The position numbers were made by a program, and so were the translations under genes. 64,000 bases of DNA from Actinoplanes missouriensis 431. Lineage in GTDB: Bacteria > Actinomycetota > Actinomycetes > Mycobacteriales > Micromonosporaceae. Every line of letters starts with the position of its first letter. The stretch's first letter is position 1. Under the pieces are notes generated by a model. That model saw only the letters and a list, made by a program, of their open reading frames with translations, did no database searches and was not told the origin of the DNA. This document shows, piece after piece, positions 51,627-59,873 of this stretch. The DNA lies in assembly GCF_000284295.1 (NCBI RefSeq), contig NC_017093.1:372001-436000 (forward strand). The letters run 5' to 3'.

Positions 51627-52643
51627 CTAGAGCAGGGAGACGTGCACGTGGTCGGTGTGGTCACTGACGCCGTGGTACGCCTTCCAGCCCGACGCCGGGA
51701 ACCAGATCTTCTTGTACCAGATGACGTAGTAGATCCCGAGCTCGTCGGCGTTACGCACCAGGAACGCCATGAGGTCGTTGCCGTACTTCATCATCTTGTC
51801 GTTGTGCGCCGACGAGAATCCGCTCTTCTGCAGCGACCAGTCACAGGCCCGGCCCTTGGGGTGCTCGAACGGCCCGCCGTCACGGTGGCAGCCGACGAAC
51901 ATGTCGAAGCCGGCCTTCTTGACCTCTTTGTACATGTGCAGCGTGCGCTTGGTGATGCAGCCGTTCGTCGTCGGGTCCTTCTGGTTGCAACCCTCCGGCG
52001 AGAAACCGCCGCTGGAGTTCCGCGGGGCCGGGTCGGCCTGCGGGGATTTCGCCACCACGAAGCCCTCGGTGAGGGCATTGCCGCCCACCAGTTGCAGGGC
52101 TTTCTCCGCGGAGTCCTTCTGCTTCTTCATGAGCGAGGCGTTCTTCTTCTGCGCCTTGACCTCGGCGTCGAGTTTCGCCTTGCTCTCGGCGACCGTGGCG
52201 ATCGCCTCGTTCAGCTCGTGCAGTTTCTCGTCGTGCAGCTTGTTGATCTCCTCCAGGGAGATCGCCTTGTGCAGGAAGTCGTTCGACGAGTTCGCACCGA
52301 GCAGGAAGCCGACGGCGCTCAGGTTGCCCGTCACGTACTGCTCGCGGGCGATCGAGTTCACCTCGGGGATGAGCTTGTCGCGCCGGGTCTCCGCGGCCTT
52401 GATCTCGACGTTCAGCTTCGCCTGGGCCTTTGTGGACTTCGTCACGGCAGCCTTGGCCGAGACGTAGCGCCGGTTGGCCGCCTCGATGACGTCGGAGAGG
52501 TTGGCGTCGTCGTCCTCTTCCTCCGCGGTCGCGGACGAACCGTTCGGCTCGGCGGAGGCAGGGGTCACCGGCGCCACGAACAACGTCGTAGCCACCAGTG
52601 GTGCCAGGGCAAGCATCAGCCACCGGCGGGGACTTGCGGTCAT
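51627..52643 (-). CDS. Secreted coiled-coil protein with C-terminal ARB_07466-like domain, copy A
   Basis: The 338-residue precursor (ATG at 52643) has a signal peptide (LMLALAPLVATTLFVAPVTPASAEP). An acidic stretch is followed by a long coiled coil (about 50-190, rich in A, K and E) like those of secreted wall-hydrolase regulators. The C-terminal domain (about 220-338) has GCITKRTLHMYKEVKKAG, HPKGRACDW, YVIWYKKIWFPASGWKAY and HTDHVHVSLL, with histidines that could bind metal. It is paralogous to the divergent gene at 53133. A ydaO-type riboswitch precedes it. The function is unknown; a cell-wall role is inferred from its riboswitch class. Confidence 0.88.
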   Translation of the reverse strand: MTASPRRWLMLALAPLVATTLFVAPVTPASAEPNGSSATAEEEDDDANLSDVIEAANRRYVSAKAAVTKSTKAQAKLNVEIKAAETRRDKLIPEVNSIAREQYVTGNLSAVGFLLGANSSNDFLHKAISLEEINKLHDEKLHELNEAIATVAESKAKLDAEVKAQKKNASLMKKQKDSAEKALQLVGGNALTEGFVVAKSPQADPAPRNSSGGFSPEGCNQKDPTTNGCITKRTLHMYKEVKKAGFDMFVGCHRDGGPFEHPKGRACDWSLQKSGFSSAHNDKMMKYGNDLMAFLVRNADELGIYYVIWYKKIWFPASGWKAYHGVSDHTDHVHVSLL

Positions 52644-52663
52644 CAACAGTTCCTTCCTAGTCA

Positions 52664-52776
52664 CCGCCGACCGAGTTAGCTGACGGGTTCGGGACGGAAG
52701 CAATCCCTACCGCCCGAAGGCGGACTCACCCCACTGACTTGGTTCCCCGGCTCACCTCACGGTGATTAGGCGGCGG
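52664..52776 (-). ncRNA. ydaO/yuaA-type c-di-AMP riboswitch upstream of secreted protein A
   Basis: On the minus strand, P1 halves CCGCCG (52771-52776) and CGGCGG (52664-52669) enclose the conserved ydaO core: GAGCCGGGGAACC, GGGGTGAGTCCGCC, GGTAGGG, then CTTCCGTCCCGAACCCG and TCAGCTAACTCGGTCGGC. This class senses c-di-AMP and in actinobacteria typically controls wall-remodelling genes. About 20 bases separate it from the start codon, with AGGAAGGAA as ribosome binding site. Confidence 0.93.
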
Positions 52777-52995
52777 CCTGCCGGCTCCTCGGGGGCGGTG
52801 CCGTCCTGGCAGGACCGGCGACGAGTTTACCCGAGGAATGGCGCGGTATCAGGGCGGCGAGACGGCCAAAACTGTTACCAGGCAGCGACTTTCCGTAATC
52901 AAATCACCTCGCGTGTCCGGGTAATCGCGGAACGTACGAGAACTGTCGATCTGTTGATTGAGTGGGTATGGTCGGTTCCGGTTCCCACCCGGGGA

Positions 52996-53114
52996 CCGCC
53001 GCCTAATCGCCCTCGCGGCGAGCCGGGGAACCATATTTCCTCGGGGTGAATCCGCCTTTTGAAGGTGGTAGGGATTGCTTCCGTCCCGAACCCGTCAGCT
53101 AACTCGGTCGGCGG
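52996..53114 (+). ncRNA. ydaO/yuaA-type c-di-AMP riboswitch upstream of secreted protein B
   Basis: P1 halves CCGCCG (52996-53001) and CGGCGG (53109-53114) enclose GAGCCGGGGAACC, GGGGTGAATCCGCC, GGTAGGG and CTTCCGTCCCGAACCCG followed by TCAGCTAACTCGGTCGGC. The 3' half is almost identical to that of the opposite riboswitch, while the central stem-loops differ. The ribosome binding site GGAAGGA and GTG follow within 20 bases. Confidence 0.94.
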
Positions 53115-53132
53115 CCGACGGAAGGATTCCTT

Positions 53133-54146
53133 GTGCAGCGAAAGACTGCGCGGCGATTGGCGGCCGTGATGGGGCTGCTCCTCGCCGTGTGCGGGCTGGC
53201 GGTCGTGGCGTCACCGGCCACCGCCGCTCCCGGTGACAACGGTGACGACGGCGAGGGCGGCTCCAAGTCTCTCGTCGAGCAGCTGGAGGACGCCTCTCGC
53301 GGTTACGTGGAGGCGAAGGCGAAGCTCAAGTCCTCCAAGAAGAAGCAGACCGAGCTGACGGCGGAGCTCAAGAAGCTGGACGCCCAGGTCGGCCCCCAGC
53401 AGGCGGCCCTCGACGAGATCGCCTCCCAGGCATACACGTCGGGCCGGATGGGCGGGATGAGCGCGCTCGTCAACGCGAGCGACACCGGCAGCTTCATCGA
53501 CCGGACCATGATCCTGTCGACCGTCGCGGCCGATCAGAACGCCGCGATCGAGGAGCTCAAGACGACCCTCGACTCCCGGCGCAAGGCCAAGCTCACCCTC
53601 GACGCCACCATCAAGGACCAGCAGAAGCAGGTCAACGTGATGGCGAAGAAGAAGCTGCAGGCCGAGACCGCGCTGAAGAAGGCGAACCAGGGCGCCGACG
53701 CGTCGTCGTCGAGTGACGGCGGTGGCAGCGCCAAGGCCGATCCGGCGCCGAGCGGCTCAGGGTCCGGCTGCACCGAGAAGGACCCGACCAGCAGCGGCTG
53801 CCTCACCCCGCGCACCCTGCACGCGCTGAAGCAGGCCCAGAAGGACGGGTTCACCCGGTACGTGCACTGCTTCCGCGAGCAGAACAGCGGTGAGCACCCG
53901 AAGGGCCGGGCCTGCGACTTCGCGGCCGACAAGAACGGCTTCGGCGGGGACGCCACGGGTGCCAGCAAGACCTACGGCACCAACCTGGCGAACTACTTCA
54001 TCAACAACGCGGACGCGCTCGACGTGCTCTACGTGATCTGGTACCGCCGGATCTGGCTGCCGAGCAGTGGCTGGAAGTCGTACAGCGGAGCGGGCGGCGA
54101 CCCCTCCAGCGACCACACCAACCACGTGCATCTCTCGGTCCGCTAA
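53133..54146 (+). CDS. Secreted coiled-coil protein with C-terminal ARB_07466-like domain, copy B
   Basis: The 337-residue precursor (GTG start) has a signal peptide (LAAVMGLLLAVCGLAVVASPATAAP), a coiled coil at about 45-190 with many lysine/glutamate heptads, a serine/glycine linker, and the same C-terminal domain as copy A (GCLTPRTLHALKQAQKDG, HPKGRACDF, YVIWYRRIWLPSSGWKSY, HTNHVHLSVR). The shared order and both riboswitches show that the whole unit was duplicated in inverted orientation. The histidine and aspartate pattern in the C-terminal domain could mark a metallopeptidase-like site, but no family catalysis is established. Confidence 0.88.
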   Translation: MQRKTARRLAAVMGLLLAVCGLAVVASPATAAPGDNGDDGEGGSKSLVEQLEDASRGYVEAKAKLKSSKKKQTELTAELKKLDAQVGPQQAALDEIASQAYTSGRMGGMSALVNASDTGSFIDRTMILSTVAADQNAAIEELKTTLDSRRKAKLTLDATIKDQQKQVNVMAKKKLQAETALKKANQGADASSSSDGGGSAKADPAPSGSGSGCTEKDPTSSGCLTPRTLHALKQAQKDGFTRYVHCFREQNSGEHPKGRACDFAADKNGFGGDATGASKTYGTNLANYFINNADALDVLYVIWYRRIWLPSSGWKSYSGAGGDPSSDHTNHVHLSVR

Positions 54147-54174
54147 AGATCAAAACCCCTCGGGGGTACGGGTC

Positions 54175-54948
54175 CTACTTGCGCATGTAGGACTCGTACT
54201 CCCGCATCACCTCGTCGGTGGGGCCGTCCGCCCGGATCAGGCCGGACTCCAGCCAGATGCACCTGTCGCAGGTGTCCCGGATCGACTGCTCACTGTGGCT
54301 GACCAGGAAGACCGTGCCGGCCTCGGCGCGCAGCTCACGCACCCGCGCCTCGCTCCGGCGGCGGAACTTGGCGTCACCCGTCGCCAGCGCCTCGTCGATC
54401 AGCAGCACGTCGTGCTGCTTCGCGGCGGCGATCGAGAACTTCAGACGGGCGGCCATGCCGGACGAGTAGGTCCGCATCGGCAGCGACGAGAAGTCGCCGC
54501 GCTCGTTGATGCCGGAGAACTCGATGATCCCGTCCTTCTTCTCCTTCACCTCGGCCGGTGACATGCCCATCGCGAGGCAGCCCAGCTCGACGTTGCGATC
54601 GCCGGGGAGCTCGTTCATCAGGGCCGCGTTCACGCCGAGCAGGGAGGGCTGGCCGGCCGCGTAGATCGCGCCCTTGGCCACCGGGAGCAGACCCGCGACC
54701 GCGCGCAGCAGGGTCGACTTGCCCGAGCCGTTGCTGCCGATCAGACCGATCGCCTCACCCCGGTACGCGGTGAAGCTCACACCTTTGACGGCGTGCACCT
54801 CGCGCACATTCGCCGATTTCGTACCGGTGACCATGCGCTTGAAGCTGGCGAGCGGGCTGCCCGTGCCCGGAGCGGCCGAGCCGAACACCTTGTAGATGAT
54901 GTGGGCGTCGTCAGCGACGACGGTGGGGATGAGTTCGTTGTCAGCCAC
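54175..54948 (-). CDS. ABC transporter ATPase, polysaccharide/teichoic-acid export type (Wzt/TagH)
   Basis: The 257-residue ATPase has Walker A GSNGSGKST, the atypical signature YSSGMAARL and Walker B VLLIDEALATGD, all diagnostic for exporters of O-antigen, teichoic acid or similar polymers. No C-terminal carbohydrate-binding extension is present. It overlaps the permease gene by eight bases and is co-translated with it. No glycosyltransferase genes lie in the window, so the polymer is unknown. Confidence 0.93.
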   Translation of the reverse strand: MADNELIPTVVADDAHIIYKVFGSAAPGTGSPLASFKRMVTGTKSANVREVHAVKGVSFTAYRGEAIGLIGSNGSGKSTLLRAVAGLLPVAKGAIYAAGQPSLLGVNAALMNELPGDRNVELGCLAMGMSPAEVKEKKDGIIEFSGINERGDFSSLPMRTYSSGMAARLKFSIAAAKQHDVLLIDEALATGDAKFRRRSEARVRELRAEAGTVFLVSHSEQSIRDTCDRCIWLESGLIRADGPTDEVMREYESYMRK

Positions 54949-55837
54949 GGCCGTAGCCCTTCTCTCCGCGCCAGAAGTAGGTGAATCCGCCGATACCCAC
55001 GACCACGCTCCACGCGAGCGCCTCGAGCCACAGCACGACCGGTGAGCCGGCCAGCGTGACGCCCTCCAGCAGCGCGTGGCGGAACAGCTCGATGAAGATC
55101 AGCATCGGGTTCGCCTCGACCAGGGCGAGCTGCCAGCCGTCGAGCTTGTCCTCGAAGAGGGTCACCGGGTAGAGGACGGCGGACCCGTACATCCAGAAGC
55201 GCATGATGAACGGGATCAGCTGCTTGATGTCGCGGTTCTTCGAGCCGTACCGCGCCATGAACATCGCCAGGCCGGTGTTGAAGAACGACTGCAGGGCCAG
55301 CAGCGGCAGCAGGAGCAGCCACTGCACGGTGATCGGCTCGCCGGTGATCAGGACGATGCCGATCAGCACGACCAGGGCCACCACGAAGTTCCGGATCTCC
55401 ACCAGGGCGACCGAGAGGGGCAGGCTGGCCCGCGGGAAGTGCAGCGCCCGGATCAGGCCGAGGTTTCCGGTGATCGCGTTCTGTCCGCCCTGCACGATCG
55501 ACTGGGTGAACTGGAAGACGAAGACACCGATGCAGAGGTACGCCGGGAAGTTGTCGACACCGCGGCTGGTTCCGATGATCACGCCGAAGATCAGGTAGTA
55601 GACCGCGGCGTTGATGATCGGTGTGAGCACCTGCCACACCGTGCCGAGCTTCGTGCTGCCCAGCGAAGACGTCATCTTCGCGCTGGCGTGTGCCCGGATG
55701 AAGTGCCGGTAGGACCACAGCTGACGCGTGTACTCGGGGAGGCTGGGAAGCCGCCCGGACGCCGTCAGGCCGTGTCGGCGAGCGAGCTCCTTGGGCGAGA
55801 GCCCGGTGCCGGTCTCGGCGACCGCCGTCTCTGGCAT
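54941..55837 (-). CDS. ABC-2 type polysaccharide export permease (Wzm/TagG)
   Basis: The 298-residue protein (ATG at 55837, GGAG upstream) has the ABC-2 permease pattern: an N-terminal amphipathic region (QLWSYRHFIRAHASAKMTSSLGSTKLGTVWQVL) and six membrane helices, with PMLIFIELFRHALLEG near the end. It pairs with the ATPase gene downstream. The frame extends further upstream, but that part lacks protein-like character. Confidence 0.92.
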   Translation of the reverse strand: MPETAVAETGTGLSPKELARRHGLTASGRLPSLPEYTRQLWSYRHFIRAHASAKMTSSLGSTKLGTVWQVLTPIINAAVYYLIFGVIIGTSRGVDNFPAYLCIGVFVFQFTQSIVQGGQNAITGNLGLIRALHFPRASLPLSVALVEIRNFVVALVVLIGIVLITGEPITVQWLLLLPLLALQSFFNTGLAMFMARYGSKNRDIKQLIPFIMRFWMYGSAVLYPVTLFEDKLDGWQLALVEANPMLIFIELFRHALLEGVTLAGSPVVLWLEALAWSVVVGIGGFTYFWRGEKGYGRG

Positions 55838-56012
55838 GGGGTGGTGCTCCGATCTAATCGGCCCGGCGGAGGCGGGGGGCTCCGGTGGCTTGCTCGAGGA
55901 CACAGCTAGCAAGCATGACAGGCGCTCGCCGTCCCCGTTGGAACGGGTTCGTATCGACGTGCCAGAACGCTAGCTGACCAAACGGCGGAACGCAACCGTT
56001 ACGTCGTAGCGT

Positions 56013-56018
56013 TATAGT
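56013..56018 (+). promoter_or_regulatory. -10 box (TATAGT) for the TetR gene, leaderless type
   Basis: TATAGT ends six bases before the GTG at 56025. The flanking sequence CGTTACGTCGTAGCGTTAT is partly dyad-symmetric and could be the TetR protein's own operator. Confidence 0.5.
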
Positions 56019-56024
56019 GACTCT

Positions 56025-56627
56025 GTGGCGACAACTAAGCGCGCACCTGCCGGAGCGGCGGTGCTCCGAGGCGATATCACCGTGGCGATCCGTAACGCGG
56101 TGATGAACGAGTTGGCGGAAGTCGGCTATGGCCGATTGTCCATCGAGGCGGTGGCTCGCCGTGCGGGGGTGGGCAAGACCGCGATCTACCGGCGCTGGAG
56201 CAACAAGCTCGAGATGGTCATGGAGATCGTCTCGGACGTTGCCGAGCGCAAGGTGCCGCTTCCGGACACCGGGAGTTTCGCCGGCGATCTCGAGCTGCTC
56301 ATGATGATCGTCAGCCGGGCGCTCCAGCACCGGATAGCGTCCCAGATCATCCCGGATCTGATGGCCGAGGCGGCCCGCAACCCGCAGATCGCCGAGACCC
56401 TCCAGCGGGCGCTCCGCACGCATCAGCAGGCTCTCGCCGAGAAATTGGTGGGCCAGGCAGTCGCACGCGGCGAGCTTCCCGAGGGTACGGATGCCGGCCT
56501 CGCCGTCGACATGATGCTCGGGCCGCTCTACTGGCGTCTCGCGATCGCGCGGGAGCCGGTCGCCGACGACTACCTGGAGAAGCTCGCGCTGGCGGTGACC
56601 GGGGCGCTGCGGGCCGCGCACCCGTAA
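56025..56627 (+). CDS. TetR-family regulator
   Basis: The 200-residue protein has the TetR helix-turn-helix (GYGRLSIEAVARRAGVGKTAIYRRWSNK) and a TetR_C ligand domain. It is divergent from the polysaccharide ABC exporter, with 187 bases between starts, so that exporter is a candidate target. The leaderless start and symmetric promoter region suggest autoregulation. Confidence 0.93.
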   Translation: MATTKRAPAGAAVLRGDITVAIRNAVMNELAEVGYGRLSIEAVARRAGVGKTAIYRRWSNKLEMVMEIVSDVAERKVPLPDTGSFAGDLELLMMIVSRALQHRIASQIIPDLMAEAARNPQIAETLQRALRTHQQALAEKLVGQAVARGELPEGTDAGLAVDMMLGPLYWRLAIAREPVADDYLEKLALAVTGALRAAHP

Positions 56628-56721
56628 GTCACCCGGTTCGCACCGGTTCGCAACTCAGGAACCGCTGGGAAGCGTCCCGCGACGGCCGAAGGAAGGGGCT
56701 GACCCCGACCGCCGTCCGAAA

Positions 56722-57090
56722 GTGGTGACGATGACCACCCCCAGCGAGCCCCACGTCGACTTCACCGTGCTCGACGCCGCCGCCCTGCTCGCGATCGCCA
56801 TGGGCGGCGCCGCTGACGTGTCCGCGCGCCCGCTCAGCGGCACCCCGAAGGTGGTGCGGGATGCCGCCCTGGTGGGCGCCTGGCGCAGCCCGGACGGGAC
56901 GGTCCAGCTGCGTCTGCACACCGACGGCACGTACGCGGGAGCGGTCGCCGGCCGCCGCCAGGCCGCCCGCGGCACCTACGACATCAAGGACGGCGACGTG
57001 GTGCTGCACGACGTCTCCGGCCTGAACACGCCGGTGCACGTCCTCGACGGCGAGCTGGAGATGGCCGGGCACCGGCTGCTCCCGGTCTGA
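56722..57090 (+). CDS. Atu4866-like small protein, unknown function
   Basis: The protein has 122 residues from the GTG at 56722, or 119 from the ATG at 56731. The C-terminal half (VGAWRSPDGTVQLRLHTDGTY, RGTYDIKDGDVVLHD, GELEMAGHRLLPV) resembles the small beta-barrel Atu4866 family, recognised by eye only. The N-terminal half is alanine-rich and has no signal peptide or clear family. The ribosome binding site is poor. Confidence 0.68.
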   Translation: MVTMTTPSEPHVDFTVLDAAALLAIAMGGAADVSARPLSGTPKVVRDAALVGAWRSPDGTVQLRLHTDGTYAGAVAGRRQAARGTYDIKDGDVVLHDVSGLNTPVHVLDGELEMAGHRLLPV

Positions 57091-57149
57091 ACTCCTCAAC
57101 CCCGGGCCTCCTTGGTCGATCAAGAGGAGACATCGACCCGGGGGGACGG

Positions 57150-57710
57150 ATGCGCACTATCAAGATCGGTATTGCCCTGACGGCGCTGCCGCTGGTTCTC
57201 AGCGGCTGTGCGGCGCTCGGCCTCTCCGACGACTCCGGCGCCTCCACGGCGGTCCAGGAGAGCGGCGAGAGCTGGATGCAGGTGGACGCCGGTCAGGCGA
57301 CGCCGAGCCCGGTCCCGACGCGGGGCAAGGCCGTCGTCACCGCCGAGCCCTCGGTCTCCGCGCCCACCCCGGACCCGAGCTGCACCAAGATCTGGCCGCG
57401 GACCGACCCGGTGTTCATCCCGGTCGAGGTCACGCCCGGCGCGGGCTCGCTCAAGGTCGAGTGGCCGACCCAGTACGACTCCGGCTACCGGGTCACGGCC
57501 GTGCCACAGGCGCTGGTCAGCGGCGCTCAGCCGGAACCGGAGTGGCAGACCGTGGCGGCCGGAACCGGCTGCTCGGTGAGTACCACGATCACCGGTTTGA
57601 CCTCGGGCGCCGCGTACATCGTCTGGCTGGACGCCCCCAACACCGGGCACGACATCGACGGCACCCGGCACCTGTACAGCGGCCGGTCAGGAGTTGTCTA
57701 CCCGAAGTGA
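57150..57710 (+). CDS. Putative lipoprotein with fibronectin-like fold
   Basis: The 186-residue precursor has a lipoprotein signal peptide with lipobox LSGC (cysteine at residue 20). A serine/threonine/proline-rich linker (25-78) leads to a beta-rich domain of about 105 residues (SLKVEWPTQYDSGYRVTAVP, TTITGLTSGAAYIVWL) resembling a fibronectin type III domain, containing two cysteines. It should sit on the outer face of the membrane. The GGGGGGA ribosome binding site lies upstream. Function unknown. Confidence 0.8.
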   Translation: MRTIKIGIALTALPLVLSGCAALGLSDDSGASTAVQESGESWMQVDAGQATPSPVPTRGKAVVTAEPSVSAPTPDPSCTKIWPRTDPVFIPVEVTPGAGSLKVEWPTQYDSGYRVTAVPQALVSGAQPEPEWQTVAAGTGCSVSTTITGLTSGAAYIVWLDAPNTGHDIDGTRHLYSGRSGVVYPK

Positions 57711-57798
57711 TGGGCCGCCGGCCAGGCGGCGAACCCGCCGGCCAGGCCGGTGGTCCGGTGGGCGCCGGGCGGAGGCGTGCCCGGATCGGGCGCGGCGG

Positions 57799-58269
57799 TC
57801 ACCACTGCGCTCCCGCCCGCTCGACGGTGAGGACCTCGAGGCCGGCCGGGCCGAGCCGGTACTTCGTCATCGTGGTGAGCGCCGGGCCGTAGACGTGCAC
57901 GCTGACCGCCGGCTGGGTGGACAGGTTGGTCATCCGGTGCACGTGGTGCTCGCCGAACCGGCGTCCGGTGCCTTCGCCGAGCTCGCGGGAGACGACCCGC
58001 GCCGTGCCGCCGCCGGTGCCGACCGTGTCCTCGGTCAGGGTGCCGCGGAAGACGTGGAACGCGCCGGCCGAGCCGCCGTGGTCGTGGATCTCGGTGCCCT
58101 GTCCCGGCAGCCAGGTGAGCAGCCACACCTCGTAGTCGTCAGTGACCGCGAGCCGGTGGTACCACCGTTCGTCCGCGTCGAAGCGGGGCGCCACCGGCCA
58201 CCTTTCGGGCGAGGCGGCGAAGCCCTGCGCGATGGCGAGGTGATCGAGACGGACACCGACCGCGGTCAT
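57799..58269 (-). CDS. Cysteine dioxygenase-family cupin
   Basis: The protein (156 residues from the ATG at 58269) is a thiol-dioxygenase cupin with iron ligands in IHDHGGSAGAFHV (H62, H64) and a third histidine near 108-110 (EHHVHRMTN), and the family end SVHVYGPALTTM. It oxidises cysteine, or a related thiol, to the sulfinate. AAGGAG precedes the ATG. The upstream AT-rich region has TATATA and the motif CCTACTAGACCAATGGAGTA, a possible operator. Confidence 0.92.
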   Translation of the reverse strand: MTAVGVRLDHLAIAQGFAASPERWPVAPRFDADERWYHRLAVTDDYEVWLLTWLPGQGTEIHDHGGSAGAFHVFRGTLTEDTVGTGGGTARVVSRELGEGTGRRFGEHHVHRMTNLSTQPAVSVHVYGPALTTMTKYRLGPAGLEVLTVERAGAQW

Positions 58270-58651
58270 CAGATCGCTCCTTCTCATATATACTCCATTG
58301 GTCTAGTAGGTTTTACCACACGGATCACCACCTTGGTCCGCAGATGCGCAGAACCGTGACCCGAAAGAGCCTTGTCGGCCTTTGCCTCTTTCTCGAACTG
58401 GCGCGAAAAACTTCGTTCCGCAGTGGGTCCAACACGCTCTGTCGTGACATCTGGGTGTTCTGTCACCAGATCGGCCTACCCCTACCGGCGGAACGGCGGA
58501 ATTGCTGCTCAGGGCCATACTCGCGGCATCGAGATGGCTATATGGTGAGTCCCGCCGCTCCACCGGCGCCGACATTCCCCCGGGCGCCATCCCCGCTGAC
58601 GGTGCTCCTTCGACGACCCGAAGCTCTTGGCGATGTAACGAGGACGGACAC
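58270..58651. other. 382-bp intergenic region between cysteine dioxygenase and neprosin-like genes
   Basis: Near 58286-58320 it is AT-rich (TATATA, TCTAGTAGG), probably the cysteine dioxygenase promoter. ATCTGG (58449-58454) and CCAGAT (58466-58471) form a short inverted repeat. TATGGT at 58541-58546 is a candidate -10 box for the neprosin-like gene, implying a leader of about 100 bases. No gene was supported. Confidence 0.55.
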
Positions 58652-59737
58652 GTGTTGAAGTCACGCCGCGGTCTTCTCGCGGCCGGTCTCACGGCAGCTG
58701 TGATCGGCACGATCGGCGTCGTGTCGACGCTGAACGCCGGCGCCGAGCAGATTCCCGGCGCCCCGGAGTCCGCCGCGGCGGCGTCCGAGCCGGCCCCGCA
58801 GGCGACCACCGAGGAGCCGCTCCTCACGCCGCCGGCGAAGCTGCCCTGGGGTGCGCGCCCGCACAGCATCCGGACCGGGCAGGACGGCGCCAGCAGCAAG
58901 TCGCTCAAGACGGCCGGCCTGATCGCGGCCGCGCCCGACGAGGAGAGCGAGGAGCGCGCCGAGGACCGCGCGCCGAAAGGCCGGACCTCACGCACCACGT
59001 TCGTGAAGTCGGAGAAGACCACGGTCCTGCCGCCGGAGCCGCCGGAGCCGCCGCCGACGTCGGACGCGAGCGCGCCGACCACCAAGCCGACGGTGAACTA
59101 CCTCTACAGCGTGGGCTCGCAGGCCGCCGTCTCCGACGGGGCGTACGCGAGCCTGACGATCAGCAAGCCCACCCTCGCCAAGACCGATTACCACTCGCTC
59201 GCCGAGCTGGCCGTGCAGTCCGCGGACGGATCCCAGATCGTCGAGGTGGGCTGGACCGTCGACCGCACCGTGAACGGCGACGACGACCCGCACCTCTTCG
59301 TCTTCCACTGGGTCGACCGGAAGCCGACCTGCTACAACACGTGCGGCTTCGTGCAGTACAGCAAGAACATCTTCCCCGGTGACGTGCTGGCCCAGGACAA
59401 GTACGCGCGGTTCGGCATCCAGTTCTTCAACGACGCCTGGTGGATCGCGTTCGACAGCGAGTGGGTCGGTTACTTCCCCGGCAAGCTCTGGGGAGACGAG
59501 TTCACCAAGACCGGCCTCGTTCAGGTCTTCGGCGAGGTCGCCGCGGCCACTCCCAAGCCGTGCACCGAGATGGGCAACGGCCGGTCGGCCGAGGACTCCA
59601 CGTCGGCCCGGGTCGGCAGCGTGTCCTACCTGAACGGTCCGGCCGTCGCGATGAACATCAGGGCCACCAGTGAGGTCTACGCGGTGTCCAAGCTGACCTC
59701 CCGGACGTTCCGGTACGGCGGGCCCGGCGTCTGCTGA
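58652..59737 (+). CDS. Tat-exported neprosin-domain protein
   Basis: The 361-residue precursor (GTG at 58652; TTG at 58655 possible) starts with a twin-arginine signal (KSRRGLLAAGLTAAVIG). A disordered, proline- and charge-rich stretch to about residue 145 precedes a neprosin (DUF239) domain: DYHSLAELAVQSADGSQIVEVGWTVD, LFVFHWVDRKPTCYNTCGFVQ, PGDVL, WWIAFDSEWVGYFPGKL, QVFGEV. Neprosins are prolyl endopeptidases of plants, and bacterial homologues are secreted glutamic-type peptidases in some cases. Activity here is not shown. Confidence 0.88.
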   Translation: MLKSRRGLLAAGLTAAVIGTIGVVSTLNAGAEQIPGAPESAAAASEPAPQATTEEPLLTPPAKLPWGARPHSIRTGQDGASSKSLKTAGLIAAAPDEESEERAEDRAPKGRTSRTTFVKSEKTTVLPPEPPEPPPTSDASAPTTKPTVNYLYSVGSQAAVSDGAYASLTISKPTLAKTDYHSLAELAVQSADGSQIVEVGWTVDRTVNGDDDPHLFVFHWVDRKPTCYNTCGFVQYSKNIFPGDVLAQDKYARFGIQFFNDAWWIAFDSEWVGYFPGKLWGDEFTKTGLVQVFGEVAAATPKPCTEMGNGRSAEDSTSARVGSVSYLNGPAVAMNIRATSEVYAVSKLTSRTFRYGGPGVC

Positions 59738-59753
59738 CACATCGCCCGCTGAC

Positions 59754-59797
59754 GATGCCCGGTCCCTCGTACGAGGACCGGGCATCGATTGTTTTGG
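59754..59797 (+). terminator. Rho-independent terminator after the neprosin-like gene
   Basis: GATGCCCGGTCC (59754-59765) and its exact complement (59775-59786) form a 12-bp stem with a 9-base loop, followed by GATTGTTTT. Confidence 0.92.
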
Positions 59798-59873
59798 GGA
59801 CAGCCGTGAACCGGTCCGCGTGCCACGATGTACATCCGGGTGGCCGGGCGGAACCCGAGGGGAGCTGGCGCCG

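Larger units (their letters stand above)
52644..53132. other. 489-bp divergent control region with two riboswitches
   Basis: The region is a near inverted duplication, each arm carrying one ydaO-type aptamer for the gene it faces. The central part (about 52777-52995) is AT-richer and must hold both promoters. Candidate -10 boxes are TAAACT on the minus strand (52824-52829) and TATGGT on the plus strand (52967-52972). No protein gene is credible here. Confidence 0.8.

Noticed and set aside
52762..53049. 95-codon frame in the divergent riboswitch region
   Set aside because: It runs through the conserved riboswitch aptamer and has no protein-like features.
58344..58658. 104-codon plus-strand frame before the neprosin-like gene
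   Set aside because: No domain, signal or ribosome binding site; it is more likely leader sequence of the following gene.
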